Shown here piece after piece: positions 52,604 to 61,027 of a stretch of DNA of 64,000 nt; the first letter of the stretch is position 1; every line of letters begins with the position of its first letter. The stretch covers positions 930,001-994,000 of the forward strand of contig CBDANO010000005.1 in the NCBI GenBank assembly GCA_965197665.1. The letters run 5' to 3'. The position numbers were made by a program, and so were the translations under genes. Origin of the DNA: CBDANO01 sp965197665. GTDB taxonomy: Bacteria > Chloroflexota > Dehalococcoidia > Lucifugimonadales > UBA3495. A model generated the notes under the pieces. That model was not told the DNA's origin, did no database searches, and saw only the letters and a program-made list of their open reading frames with translations.

Positions 52604-54913
52604 CTAAGCTTGGTCTCCCTTGGCCTCTAGTGCCTCAAGTATGGTTCCGGGCGACATGGGCAGCGTATTCATGCGGGTCCCCGTAGCGCGGGATACGGCG
52701 ATAGCGAGGGCCGGCAACGGGGGAATGATTGGCGCTTCGCCTACGCCTCGCAACCCGAATGGATGGCGGGGGTTGGGCACTTCCACTACCACCGTGTCAA
52801 TCATGGGCACGTCCAGACTGGTAGGCATCCGATAATCCAGGAAGCTGGAATTGAGCATCGTCCCGTCGCCGGTGTACACGTACTCTTCGTTGAGGGCCCA
52901 GCCGATGCCTTGCACAGTACCGCCTTGGATCTGCCCCTCCACGTAGCTGGGATGTACCGCGGTCCCGGCGTCCAGGAAGGCGGTGTAGCGCAGAATATCC
53001 ACCTTCCCCGTCTCCGGGTCCACCTCCACGTCTACAATGTTTCCCGCAATGATGGGGCCTACGCCGGTGGAGGTGGCCGAGGCCGAGCAAGTAACCGGGC
53101 CGCCGGTACGCATGAGCCGGCCGGCCAGTTCCTTGAAAGTGAACCTGTCTTCCGGGTTCTTGGCACAGACGAACACGCCGTTTTCAAAGACCACGTCCTC
53201 GTCTTGGACTTCCCACAGCAGGGCGGCCCGGGCGCTCATTTGCCGCTTGACCTCCTCGGCGGCAGCGATAGCCGCCAGACCGGTATTGAACGTAATCCGG
53301 CTGCCGCCGGTGGGCGCCGTATAACCGATGGCGTCGGTATCCACGACGGTGGGGGACACGTCCTCCGTCTTTAGACCCAACAATTCCGCCGCCTGCATGG
53401 CCACCGAGGTGCGGGTACCCCCGATATCAACCGAGCCGGTGATAAGATTTATGGTGCCGTTGCTATTGACGTTGATGGTGGCCGAGGAGGCTTGGCCGGC
53501 CTGCCAGCGGAACCCCAAGGCGACCCCCCGCCCCCGGTTGGGGCCTTCCAACGGTGCGCCGTAGTGAGGATGGGCTTGCATCGCTTCCTCGATCTCTTTG
53601 ACGCCAAGCCGGGCGTGGGGCACGCCGTTGGGCATCCTGTCCCCTTCCTTGGCCACATTCATCAACCGGAATTCCAGGGGGTCCAAGCCCAGCTTCCGCG
53701 CCAACTCGTCGATGACGGGTTCCACGGCAAAAGCGGCTTGCGGCTGTCCGGGCGCCCGGTACGCCTGGACTTTTTGTTTATTGCAAATCACGTCATAGCC
53801 GTCAACCTGGATATTCTCGATGTTGTAGGGGCCCAGGCCGCACAGGGTTCCCCCGCCCACGGGGGACCCGGGATATGCCCCGGCTTCGTAGGCCAAGTAG
53901 CACTGGGCCGCCGTAATCTTTCCCACCTTGGTTGCGCCGATCTTGGTGCGTAGATGCGTTGCCGAGGTGGGGCCGGTGCCCTCGAACACCTCTTGCCGCG
54001 TCATCACCATCTTTACCGGACGCCCGCTCTTCCTGGACAGAACTGCGGCCACCGGTTCCAAGTAAGTAGTGAGCTTGGCGCCGAACCCGCCGCCTATTTC
54101 CGTCGGTATGACCTTCACCATCGACTCGGGGACGCCGGTGATGGCGGCGGTGGCGGACCGGATGGCAAAGGCCCCTTGGGTGCAGGTCCAAACGGTCAAC
54201 CGCCCGTCCTGCGCCCAAGAGGCCGTGGCGGCGTGAGGTTCGATGTAACCCTGATGTACCGTTTGGGTATGGAATTCCCGCTCCACGATGACGTCGGCCT
54301 CGGCGAACCCTTTCTCCACGTCGCCCAGTTGGTGTTGGATGTGCCCGGCCACGTTGCTTTGAACGCCGGTGTCGTCGCCCCTGGAAAAGCGCTCGACGCG
54401 GAACCTGGTGGTCATATTTTCGTGGATCAGGGGCGCGCCCTCTCTCAAAGCGTCGTGCAAGGTCAGAAGCGGCTCCAAGACCTCGTAGTCCACTTGGATG
54501 AGTTCGAGGGCCTGCTCCGCGACGTGGGGACTGGCCGCCGCTACGGCCGCCACCGCGTGGCCTTTGTAGACCGCCTTGTCGTGGGCCATCACGTGTTCCG
54601 CCATCATCCGGGCATTACCCTGGATCTCCGCAAAGTCGATCATCTGGTCTTCGATGATGGGGAAGTCCTTGGCGGTGACGACTGCGGCCACCCCGGGCAA
54701 CGCCTCGGCCCGGCTGGTATCAATGGACCGGATGCGCGCGTGGGCATGGGGGCTCCGAAGGACCTTGCCGTGCAGCATCCCAGATATTTGAATATCGGCC
54801 CCGTACTTAGCGGCGCCGTTCACCTTCTCCAATCCGTCGTGGCGGATGGGTCTGGTCCCCAGCACCTTGTACCCGCCCGGGCTTTCCTTGCTACGGTCTA
54901 CGGTTGTTGTCAT
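52604..54913 (-). CDS. Xanthine dehydrogenase/CO dehydrogenase-family molybdopterin-binding subunit
   Basis: A 769-residue large subunit of a molybdenum hydroxylase. The a/b hammerhead domain opens with KVNGAAKYGADIQISGMLHG near 32. Molybdopterin-contact motifs include EIGGGFGAK near 270, AYRAPGQPQAAFAVEPVIDEL near 378 and SVDIGGTRTSVAMQ near 505; GLRGVGEAP near 732 holds the conserved catalytic Glu. It oxidises a heterocycle, aldehyde or similar compound with water as oxygen source. The small 2Fe-2S and FAD subunits usually encoded beside it are not adjacent. The CO-dehydrogenase active-site Cys loop is not evident. GAGGAACGT precedes the ATG. Confidence 0.9.
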   Translation of the reverse strand: MTTTVDRSKESPGGYKVLGTRPIRHDGLEKVNGAAKYGADIQISGMLHGKVLRSPHAHARIRSIDTSRAEALPGVAAVVTAKDFPIIEDQMIDFAEIQGNARMMAEHVMAHDKAVYKGHAVAAVAAASPHVAEQALELIQVDYEVLEPLLTLHDALREGAPLIHENMTTRFRVERFSRGDDTGVQSNVAGHIQHQLGDVEKGFAEADVIVEREFHTQTVHQGYIEPHAATASWAQDGRLTVWTCTQGAFAIRSATAAITGVPESMVKVIPTEIGGGFGAKLTTYLEPVAAVLSRKSGRPVKMVMTRQEVFEGTGPTSATHLRTKIGATKVGKITAAQCYLAYEAGAYPGSPVGGGTLCGLGPYNIENIQVDGYDVICNKQKVQAYRAPGQPQAAFAVEPVIDELARKLGLDPLEFRLMNVAKEGDRMPNGVPHARLGVKEIEEAMQAHPHYGAPLEGPNRGRGVALGFRWQAGQASSATINVNSNGTINLITGSVDIGGTRTSVAMQAAELLGLKTEDVSPTVVDTDAIGYTAPTGGSRITFNTGLAAIAAAEEVKRQMSARAALLWEVQDEDVVFENGVFVCAKNPEDRFTFKELAGRLMRTGGPVTCSASATSTGVGPIIAGNIVDVEVDPETGKVDILRYTAFLDAGTAVHPSYVEGQIQGGTVQGIGWALNEEYVYTGDGTMLNSSFLDYRMPTSLDVPMIDTVVVEVPNPRHPFGLRGVGEAPIIPPLPALAIAVSRATGTRMNTLPMSPGTILEALEAKGDQA

Positions 54914-55072
54914 ACGTTCCTCTACTCCAGTCCATCAACCAAATATAGCGCCAACCGGCCCATCATTTCGGCGGACAGAGTCCCCAAGCCAAGTAAACGC
55001 GGCGCGGCAGAGGTGAGTGTAAATAAGGGCGCTTTTCATGTCAATTTTCACGGCAAAGACACCAAACGCAGA

Positions 55073-55091
55073 GGCCGGTTTGAAACCGGCC
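55073..55091. repeat. Perfect GGCCGGTTTGAAACCGGCC palindrome
   Basis: Nine-base arms around one G, about 16 bases before the -35 box of the downstream gene. It shares its core with the 19377 palindrome. Confidence 0.7.
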
Positions 55092-55106
55092 AGCTCCCGC
55101 GGGTTG

Positions 55107-55136
55107 TGGACAATCCATGTGTCCCAACATTATTAT
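55107..55136 (+). promoter_or_regulatory. Candidate promoter for the glutaredoxin-DinB gene
   Basis: TGGACA (55107-55112) and TATTAT (55131-55136), each one base from consensus, with an 18-base spacer, 95 bases before the ATG. Confidence 0.4.
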
Positions 55137-55230
55137 GGCGCTGTCGGGTCCGGCCTATCGCCCAACAGCGGCCGGCGGGCCTGGGCGAGGGCAATAACCC
55201 CACAACCGGACCAACTCTTTGGAGAGCCAA

Positions 55231-55992
55231 ATGAACGTGCGGGTCTACACCCAACCCGGTTGATTTAGCTGCCGGACGCTGGAAGAGTTTCTAGCCTCCA
55301 ACGGTGTTCAGTTCGAGCACCACGATCTAGCCGCCGATGAGCCGGCCCGGGAGTACCTCAAGGACCGGGGCATCAAGTCCCTTCCAGTCACCATAGTGGA
55401 CGATGAGGAAGTCATCATTGGGTATTACCCGAAGAAGCTGGTCTCGGCGCTAAACCTGAGAACCGCCGTGGACTTGTCAAGCAAGACCGGCTGGTTGTCA
55501 GAAAAGTATGAAGTGATGTTTAGCGCCGCGCTCCGGGCCGCGCGTCAGCTATCCCAGGAACACTTAGACCAGCAAGTGCCGTGGCGGCCTTGGAGTTTGC
55601 GGGATACGATTCTTCACGTGCTGTCCTTCCCGGAGCTCGCTTGGCGCAGTCACAGCCACGGGAGCATGAGCACCGAAGACATGCGGGCCTCCGACGAGCG
55701 TTTGAAGAACGTAACCTCGGTGGATGACATCGTAGGCTATGGAGACGGCGTCCGCCGGAGCATCATCGAGTTCTTGAGCGGCAGCGACTCGGAGTCCTTC
55801 GATAGAGTGGTCCCCGCCCACTATGGGGGCGAAGTTACGGTGTTGGAACTGCTCAATATCATCCTGAGCCACAGCACCCACCATCTCAAACAAGTCTATT
55901 GGCACATGGAAAACGATCTAGGCATTGCTCTGGACCGGCCGGCCACCGACCGGGACTTGGAAGGGATCGTTACCCCGACGGCTTTAATCTAG
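55231..55992 (+). CDS. Selenocysteine-containing glutaredoxin-DinB fusion protein (TGA recoded)
   Basis: From ATG 55231 (GGAG six bases before) to TAG 55990 the frame is open for 253 codons except TGA at codon 11 (55261). The N-terminus reads MNVRVYTQPG-U-FSCRTLEEF: the TGA falls on the first residue of the glutaredoxin/NrdH CxxC redox motif, giving UxxC. The glutaredoxin fold continues to about residue 70 with the cis-Pro in KSLPVTIVDDEE. Residues about 95-250 form a DinB-like helical bundle with likely metal-ligand His in DTILHV and SHSTHHLKQ. A SECIS-like hairpin follows the TGA. I infer a thiol-dependent oxidoreductase or transferase. A nonsense pseudogene is the alternative, but both flanks are intact. 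Confidence 0.8.
55274..55299 (+). promoter_or_regulatory. Bacterial SECIS-like hairpin
   Basis: GGACGCUGGAA (55274-55284) pairs with UUCUAGCCUCC (55289-55299): ten pairs including one G-U, with one C-C mismatch, around a GAGU tetraloop. The loop begins with G, 21 bases after the UGA. Known bacterial SECIS elements lie directly 3' of the UGA within the coding region with an apical G in this distance range. Confidence 0.7.
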
Positions 55993-56139
55993 GCATTGCC
56001 GAGCACAGCCAACATACATATAAAAAATATACCTAACATCCTACGAGAAAAGTTCAACCCGCTGGTAAACGGGCAACACGGCCAGGGGCTGTGGCGTAGG
56101 TCCTACACTCTAGGTCCTACACTCAATGAGATTCGCCGA

Positions 56140-56964
56140 TTAGCCGCCCAATTCGTCGCGGATTTGATTGACGATCCGCCGCACGCCCTGAAGGTCGGCG
56201 GCTTGGGGACCGGAATCCAAGTAATTCTGAAGGTCTTCCCGCGCGTCCTCATAGCGGCCAAGCTGGTATAGCACCAAGCCTCGGTCGCGCCTTTCCTCCA
56301 ATAGCTCCGGCCGCAGAAGGACTATCCGCTCGATCATTGCCAGGGAGCGTTGGAAGTCCTCTCGCTGCAAATAAATGCCTTTCAAGTTCCGCAGCATCCG
56401 AGCGATGAAGTCCCGGTTGCTTACCGGACTCAGCAATCCCGGGTCCCAAGCGACGTTTGCTTGGGTAATCTGCCGCATCCGCCCCGCGCACTCTTCCTCA
56501 GAAAGCAAGATGCCCCGAGAAAACGGGTCGATGAACACGTCCTCCAGGTCCCGGTGCCTCAACAGGAAGTGCCCCGGCATACCTATTCCAACTAGGGGAA
56601 TGCCAAGGCGCTTGCCGACTTCGACACAGACCAAGGCCAGGGAAATGGGAATACCGCTGCGCCGCCTCAATACTTCATTCAAATAGCTGTTGCGGGGGTC
56701 GTAGTAATCGTCTTCATTACCCCGGAACCCTACCTCGTCGAACAGGTACTCACTCAGCGTGTTGACGGAGAACAATGGGTCCCGCTGCCGGCCAAGCCGT
56801 TGCGATGCGCCGCCGGCCAAGGAGTCCAACACGCTCAGTTGCTGGGGAATATCCATGCCGGGGTACTCGGTCGCCGCGATGAGCAAGGCGGCGGTGGCAA
56901 GGTCGATATCATCACCGCCCTGCGTTAGCACCACGAACTGCTCCAAGATCGACTCGTTGCTCAT
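56140..56964 (-). CDS. SirB1-like transglutaminase/TPR-repeat protein
   Basis: The 274-residue protein matches the SirB1 family: a transglutaminase-like N-terminal domain (LSEYLFDEVGFRGNEDDYYDPRNSYLNEVLRRRSGIPISLALV near 70-112), GMPGHFLLRHRD near 128 and DVFIDPFSRG, then two TPR-like helices from about 195 (NLKGIYLQREDFQRSLAMIERIV, ALYQLGRYEDAREDL shape). The catalytic Cys of true transglutaminases is replaced here as in the family, so the role is probably binding, not catalysis. It overlaps the upstream glycosylase gene by 4 bases (ATGA). Confidence 0.85.
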   Translation of the reverse strand: MSNESILEQFVVLTQGGDDIDLATAALLIAATEYPGMDIPQQLSVLDSLAGGASQRLGRQRDPLFSVNTLSEYLFDEVGFRGNEDDYYDPRNSYLNEVLRRRSGIPISLALVCVEVGKRLGIPLVGIGMPGHFLLRHRDLEDVFIDPFSRGILLSEEECAGRMRQITQANVAWDPGLLSPVSNRDFIARMLRNLKGIYLQREDFQRSLAMIERIVLLRPELLEERRDRGLVLYQLGRYEDAREDLQNYLDSGPQAADLQGVRRIVNQIRDELGG

Positions 56965-57641
56965 CCGCAGATTTCCCTAGCCGTGCTGAAAACGCTCTCA
57001 AACATCTCTCGAGTCAAACGGCCGGTCAAAGTGTTATGTTGACTGGGATGATAGGAGCCGACCAGCGTCACGCCGCCGGGAAGATTATACGTTACCAGGT
57101 GACCGAATTTGGGGCGGGGCGAAGGAAGCTCCAAGCCCCGCGCGGAGCAGGTACCGAGGTAAGCATCGAAGGCTATCTTCCCCAAGGCGACAACCACTCG
57201 GACATTCCGCAACAGCTCGAATTCCCGCATGAGGTAGGGGGAGCAGTTGCTCCGCTCCGCCGGCAATGGCTTATTGCCCGGAGGGGCGCAGCGCAGGGCG
57301 GCGGTGATGTAAGCGTCCCGCAGGCTGAGCCCGTCGTCCCGCCGGCGAGATTCGGGAGAGTTGGAGAACCCGAATTTGTGCAGGGTCCCGTACAACCATT
57401 CCCCGCTCCGGTCCCCGGTAAACATCCTGCCGGTCCTGTTGGCGCCGTGGGCCGCCGGCGCCAGACCCAAAATCAGCAGCCGCGCGTTCGGGTCCCCGAA
57501 CCCCGGCACGGGCCGGCCCCAGTAGTCCCATTCCATGTACATCCGCCGTTTGTCCCGGGCTACCGCTTGCCGGTGGGCCACCAAGCGCGGGCACTTGACG
57601 CAGCAGACTATGGATTCAGCCAAGCGTTCTAGGTCGTTCAA
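56961..57641 (-). CDS. Family 5 uracil-DNA glycosylase (UdgB-like)
   Basis: A 226-residue glycosylase. The cluster-binding CVKCPRL near residue 14 and later Cys residues suit the 4Fe-4S type. Motif GLAPAAHGANRTGRMFTGDRSG near 59-80 is diagnostic of family 5 (UDGb), which lacks the usual catalytic Asp/Asn and has Ala there; the C-terminal motif SYHPSQHNTLTGRLT near 195 supplies the active-site His. It removes uracil, hypoxanthine and related deaminated bases. The start appears to be TTG 57641; the ribosome-binding site is weak. It overlaps the SirB1-like gene, so the two are likely co-transcribed. Confidence 0.9.
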   Translation of the reverse strand: MNDLERLAESIVCCVKCPRLVAHRQAVARDKRRMYMEWDYWGRPVPGFGDPNARLLILGLAPAAHGANRTGRMFTGDRSGEWLYGTLHKFGFSNSPESRRRDDGLSLRDAYITAALRCAPPGNKPLPAERSNCSPYLMREFELLRNVRVVVALGKIAFDAYLGTCSARGLELPSPRPKFGHLVTYNLPGGVTLVGSYHPSQHNTLTGRLTREMFESVFSTAREICG

Positions 57642-58023
57642 AGTAAACTTGTCACTCGCGCCGGGGTTTCGCAGCCTGAGGAATTTTAACTACACCCCGT
57701 GTGAACCGCAACACACATGCCCCTTCTTCAACCCGGCAAACTAGCACGCCGGGTTGATCGTAAGCAGTCTCTTGCTGCGTTCTGTCCTGGACGCCGAAAA
57801 TCCGGCGGACCCTCGGCGAGGGTCTTTTCATTGTCACCCTTGTATATTAACTCTCAGGGACGGAGGTACCGTTGCTTGGGGCATAAAAGCCCGGCGCTCA
57901 GATAGGTCTCCCTCCGCCCTTTGCCGAGTGCGGACGGCATCATGGGCCACCAAGCCCGCATTAGCAAGGTTGCACCGCAACGGGCAGGGAGGAAAACCGT
58001 CTAAAAGAGAGAGGAGGAGTTAT
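57642..58023. other. Intergenic region before the IS110 remnant
   Basis: No gene is visible in these 382 bases between a minus-strand glycosylase gene and the transposase remnant. They may include the left end of the IS110 element, which has no obvious terminal inverted repeats in this family. An open frame running into the transposase is out of family character upstream of 58024. Confidence 0.45.
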
Positions 58024-58879
58024 ATGGGATACTTGGGTGTGGATGTGGCGAAAGAGTCTCTGGAAGACGCTACAAGGTCTCGGGGAGGTCCTTTCCCAAC
58101 ACGAGGGCAGGAATTGATGCTCGGTTGGTTGTCCAGGGACTTCCCCCAGGGGGACCTGCAACTGATCGTGGAGCCGACTCCCAACTTGGTCCGGGCCCTG
58201 ATCCGGGAGTTGGCCTACACCTTGATCAATCCGGCCCAGACTGCCGCCTTCGCGCGGGTGCAGGGGAAGCGGGCTAAGACCGACCGGGTGGACGCCCGGG
58301 TACTGGCCTCCCTGGGGGAGAGTCAACAGCCGAACAGTCCCCCGCCGGAGGAGGATCAGCTCAAAGCTTTGAGACGCCACCTGGAATGGCTGGAAAAGGA
58401 GCTTCAGGCCACACAATCCTGGGCCATGGACGCCACCCTCTGGAACGGACCACCGCAACTGGAGGAGGAAATAAAGCTGGTGAGAGAGGCCATGGCCAGC
58501 CGGCAGGAACGAGACCAGGAGTGGAGCCGCCAAACGTTCCCGGTGTAGGAGAGCGGACCGCTCCTGTTGACCTGCCACCGGTGAGCCGGTGCTCCAGCGC
58601 CGGAACCTGGGCCGCCTTCTGTGGCCCAACCCGGAAGGCAATCCGGCAAGGGCTACTACCGCCGGGTGGGAGCGCCCAGGGTGCGCGCTGGGCTGTATCT
58701 GCCCGGTGAGCGCCCTGCGCTGGAACCCGGCGGTGAAGGCCTTGGGAGAATGAGGCCGGGAAACGGGCCGGGTGCGCATCGTGGCGGCGATGCACAAGCT
58801 GCTGCGCCTCTGCTTTGGGGTTCTCAAGAGCGGAAGGCCCTTCGACCTTTCTCTCCATCAGGCTACCTTATATGGTTGA
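58024..58879 (+). pseudogene. Decayed IS110-family transposase
   Basis: ATG 58024 (GGAGG upstream) begins MGYLGVDVAKESLEDA, the DEDD-type N-terminus of IS110 transposases, and HRVQGKRAKTDRVDARVLA-like sequence follows near residue 78. The frame stops at 58548, exactly where one G is missing from a PGVGERTA motif. The family sequence resumes in a second frame to about 58648 (ERTAPVDLPPVSRC...), a third (GYYRRVGAPRVRAGLYLP) and a fourth (SALRWNPAVKAL, then IVAAMHKLLRLCFGVLKSG to 58879), which also holds a stop. At least three frameshifts mean it is inactive. Confidence 0.85.
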
Positions 58880-59202
58880 CATTTAATACGGCACCCTCCG
58901 AAGAGCCTAAAGTCCTAACCCGGGAACACCTGAACATAGCAAGACCCTCTGACACTCCTCCCTTCCCAACTCCGGATGCGCCCCCCTACCGTGATAAATG
59001 TCAGGCCCAAACGTTCCACCGGGACTCAGACCAAATCCAAGCCGCCGTCATGGAGCCTCGATGACCGGGAACTACTCCCAACCTGACCGCTCCCAACCTG
59101 CTCCCCGGCATCCGCCCCAACCCGGCCAACGGGCTGGAATGGGGGGGAATGGGGGGAAATAAGAGGGAAATCGAAAAATCCGGGACCACCTTTCGCCGAG
59201 GC

Positions 59203-59307
59203 CTTTCCAAAGTTGCTCACCTCCCCGCCCACTTCCGCGAAGGAGCAATGCTTGCCCAACCTGGATTCCCTGGCATGACGATGTGTGTATTTACGAACTT
59301 TGGAAAG
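59203..59307. repeat. Possible small inverted-repeat element
   Basis: CTTTCCAAAGTT near the left end (59203-59214) and AACTTTGGAAAG at 59296-59307 are exact reverse complements bounding about 105 bases. This is the size and form of a MITE-like unit, but I see no second copy in the window. Confidence 0.35.
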
Positions 59308-59355
59308 ACCCTGCACCCCCGGCGAGGATAATCAGTCCTTCAGGTGAATATAGGC

Positions 59356-59361
59356 TATAAT
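59356..59361 (+). promoter_or_regulatory. Possible -10 box upstream of the MBL hydrolase
   Basis: Perfect TATAAT about 150 bases before the gene; no convincing -35 box. Confidence 0.25.
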
Positions 59362-59512
59362 TGGACTGCCCTGGCCACCAGGCCCCGCGAGGGGGGTAAA
59401 ACGCCTTGCCTCGCCGTTTCTTAACTACAGGGCCCTCAACCTTCATAGTGATGCCCAGCCCAGTCCGGAGATCGAGGGGCCAAGAAAACTACACCGATTG
59501 AGAGGTGGAAAT

Positions 59513-60313
59513 ATGCCTGATTACAAGACCAAAGTAGGCAACGTCGAACTGGTTTGTCTCAACGACGGGTTCCCTGAAATGTCCCCCATGGAGGCGTTCC
59601 CCGATACCAAGATCGAGGAATGGCGGGAGTACCCCGGGGTTGTCGACAGCACCGATCACTTCAGGAGCAGATTTGGGACTACCGCGCTGCGCTCCGCCGG
59701 GAAGCTAATCATTGTGGATACGGGCCTACAGGAGCTGGACGGTACCCTTCTGGAGGACATGAAAGCAAAGGGCGTTGACCGGGAGGCCGTTGATTTCGTC
59801 GTGTTTACCCATCTTCATCCCGACCACGTGGGATGGAACCTGAGCAACGGCTCCCCAAATTTCCCCAGGGCTCGGTACCTAGTTCCAAGGAAGGAATGGG
59901 ACTACTGGACTCGACCGGACGTATTGAAAGAATCGGAGCACATCACCAACCAAGTGCTGCCCTTGAAAGACCTGAGCGTCATGGACCTTATCGACGGCGA
60001 TTACAAAATCACCGACGAGCTAACCACCGTCTCGACTCCCGGGCACACCCCCGGGCACACGTCTATTATCATCGCTTCCGCCGGCGAGCGGGGTTACGTA
60101 TTGGGTGACGTGGCGCATCATCACCTTCAGGCCCACCATACCGATTGGACGCCCATTTGGGACGTGGAACCGGAGGTGTCTCGAAAGACCCGGCACGCCG
60201 TGCTGGACATGCTGGAAGCCGAAGGAATTGTCGTGTCGGCGGGGCATTTCCCCGACCCGGGTTTTGGACGCTTCGTCCGGGGGGCGGACCGCCGGGTGTG
60301 GCAGGGCATCTAG
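59513..60313 (+). CDS. MBL-fold metallohydrolase
   Basis: A 266-residue metallo-beta-lactamase-fold hydrolase. ATG 59513 is chosen with GAGGTGG before it, in preference to TTG 59498. The metal-site motif is in VFTHLHPDHVGWN near 97-109 (HxHxDH). Further ligands are in STPGHTPGHTS near 172 and LGDVAHHHLQAHH near 196, with a last His in SAGHFPDPGFGRF near 243. The family includes lactonases and many hydrolases of unknown substrate. A quorum-quenching N-acyl homoserine lactonase role cannot be claimed from these motifs alone. It stands as a single gene. Confidence 0.85.
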   Translation: MPDYKTKVGNVELVCLNDGFPEMSPMEAFPDTKIEEWREYPGVVDSTDHFRSRFGTTALRSAGKLIIVDTGLQELDGTLLEDMKAKGVDREAVDFVVFTHLHPDHVGWNLSNGSPNFPRARYLVPRKEWDYWTRPDVLKESEHITNQVLPLKDLSVMDLIDGDYKITDELTTVSTPGHTPGHTSIIIASAGERGYVLGDVAHHHLQAHHTDWTPIWDVEPEVSRKTRHAVLDMLEAEGIVVSAGHFPDPGFGRFVRGADRRVWQGI

Positions 60314-60487
60314 TCCGGGGCAGGACTCTTCACGGGTCAGCGGACACCCAATGGTCCCTGTCTAACGACGCCGGGAGACCCCCGGGACCACCCTTCTAAG
60401 AAGCTCCGGGGTTGACCCCGCGTGGAGGGTCCGCCGCCATAGCAAACATATCCAACGCAACAGGGATAGAAAGGAGGGGTTGACATC

Positions 60488-60997
60488 GTGCCAAGCGCCT
60501 CAATTGAAGCTGCGGTGGTTTCGACCCTCGTCGAACTTGAGATTCCGCATGAAGTCATCGAGATAGACCCCGCCTTCGCCGACACCGCAGCCTTTTGCCA
60601 AGAGTACGGCTACTCTCTCGATAACTGCGGCAACACCATTGTGGTCGCATCCAAGAAAGAGCCGAAGCAGTACGCTGCTTGCATAGTCTGCGGCTCAGAC
60701 AGGTTGGACGTAAACAAGACTGTCAGGGGCCTCATGGAGACGTCCCGCTTGTCATTCGCTACGGCCCAAGAAACCGAGGCACTGACCGGCATGACCCTGG
60801 GAGGGGTTACGCCCTTTGCCCTTCCCGCTCACCTGCCCCTCTACGCCGACGAGAAGCTGCTCGGTCTCGATTGCGTCATTCTAGGTTCCGGAGGCAGGTC
60901 GTCTAAGCTAAGCGTCTCCCCCGAGGCCCTAAAGCGGCTGCCCCGGCTCCGGTTCGTGCCCGGTCTGTCTTTACAACCCAAGCCTGCTCAAGGCTAG
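60488..60997 (+). CDS. YbaK/EbsC-family aminoacyl-tRNA deacylase
   Basis: The 169-residue protein has the YbaK/ProX editing fold: GNTIVVASKKEPKQYAACIVCGSDRLDVNKTV near 43-75 with the conserved Lys of the family, then ATAQETEALTGMTLGGVTPFALP near 95-117, the canonical GxxxGGxxPfg-like loop. Such stand-alone domains hydrolyse mischarged aminoacyl-tRNA (Cys- or Ala-tRNA-Pro type). GTG 60488 follows AAAGGAGG. The window also holds a tRNA-Pro gene, but far away, so no operon link is implied. Confidence 0.85.
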   Translation: MPSASIEAAVVSTLVELEIPHEVIEIDPAFADTAAFCQEYGYSLDNCGNTIVVASKKEPKQYAACIVCGSDRLDVNKTVRGLMETSRLSFATAQETEALTGMTLGGVTPFALPAHLPLYADEKLLGLDCVILGSGGRSSKLSVSPEALKRLPRLRFVPGLSLQPKPAQG

Positions 60998-61027
60998 AGG
61001 GACGGAGGCGCACCTGGGCAATAATAA

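Larger units (their letters stand above)
54914..55230. other. Divergent intergenic region upstream of the selenoprotein gene
   Basis: These 317 bases contain the palindrome at 55073-55091 and a promoter at 55107-55136. No gene is visible; open frames overlapping from the molybdenum hydroxylase gene are antisense. Confidence 0.5.
58880..59512. other. Long noncoding stretch after the IS110 remnant
   Basis: About 630 bases without a supportable gene. It contains a G-rich run (GGGGGGAATGGGGGG near 59142-59156), a 12-base inverted repeat bounding 59203-59307 and a lone TATAAT at 59356-59361. Short open frames on both strands overlap each other and look like chance. Confidence 0.5.

Noticed and set aside
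53954..55234. 426-codon plus-strand open frame
   Set aside because: Antisense to the molybdenum hydroxylase gene, whose motifs are clear.
55231..55395. Annotating the gene to start at GTG 55396 as a plain DinB protein
   Set aside because: It would discard an upstream coding stretch that matches a glutaredoxin fold in the same frame with a good ribosome-binding site; the only interruption is the TGA at the redox Cys.
55996..56271. 91-codon plus-strand open frame
   Set aside because: Its second half is antisense to the SirB1-like gene and it has no recognisable features.
58621..59064. 147-codon open frame as an independent gene
   Set aside because: Its start is one frame of the decayed IS110 transposase and the rest is noncoding.
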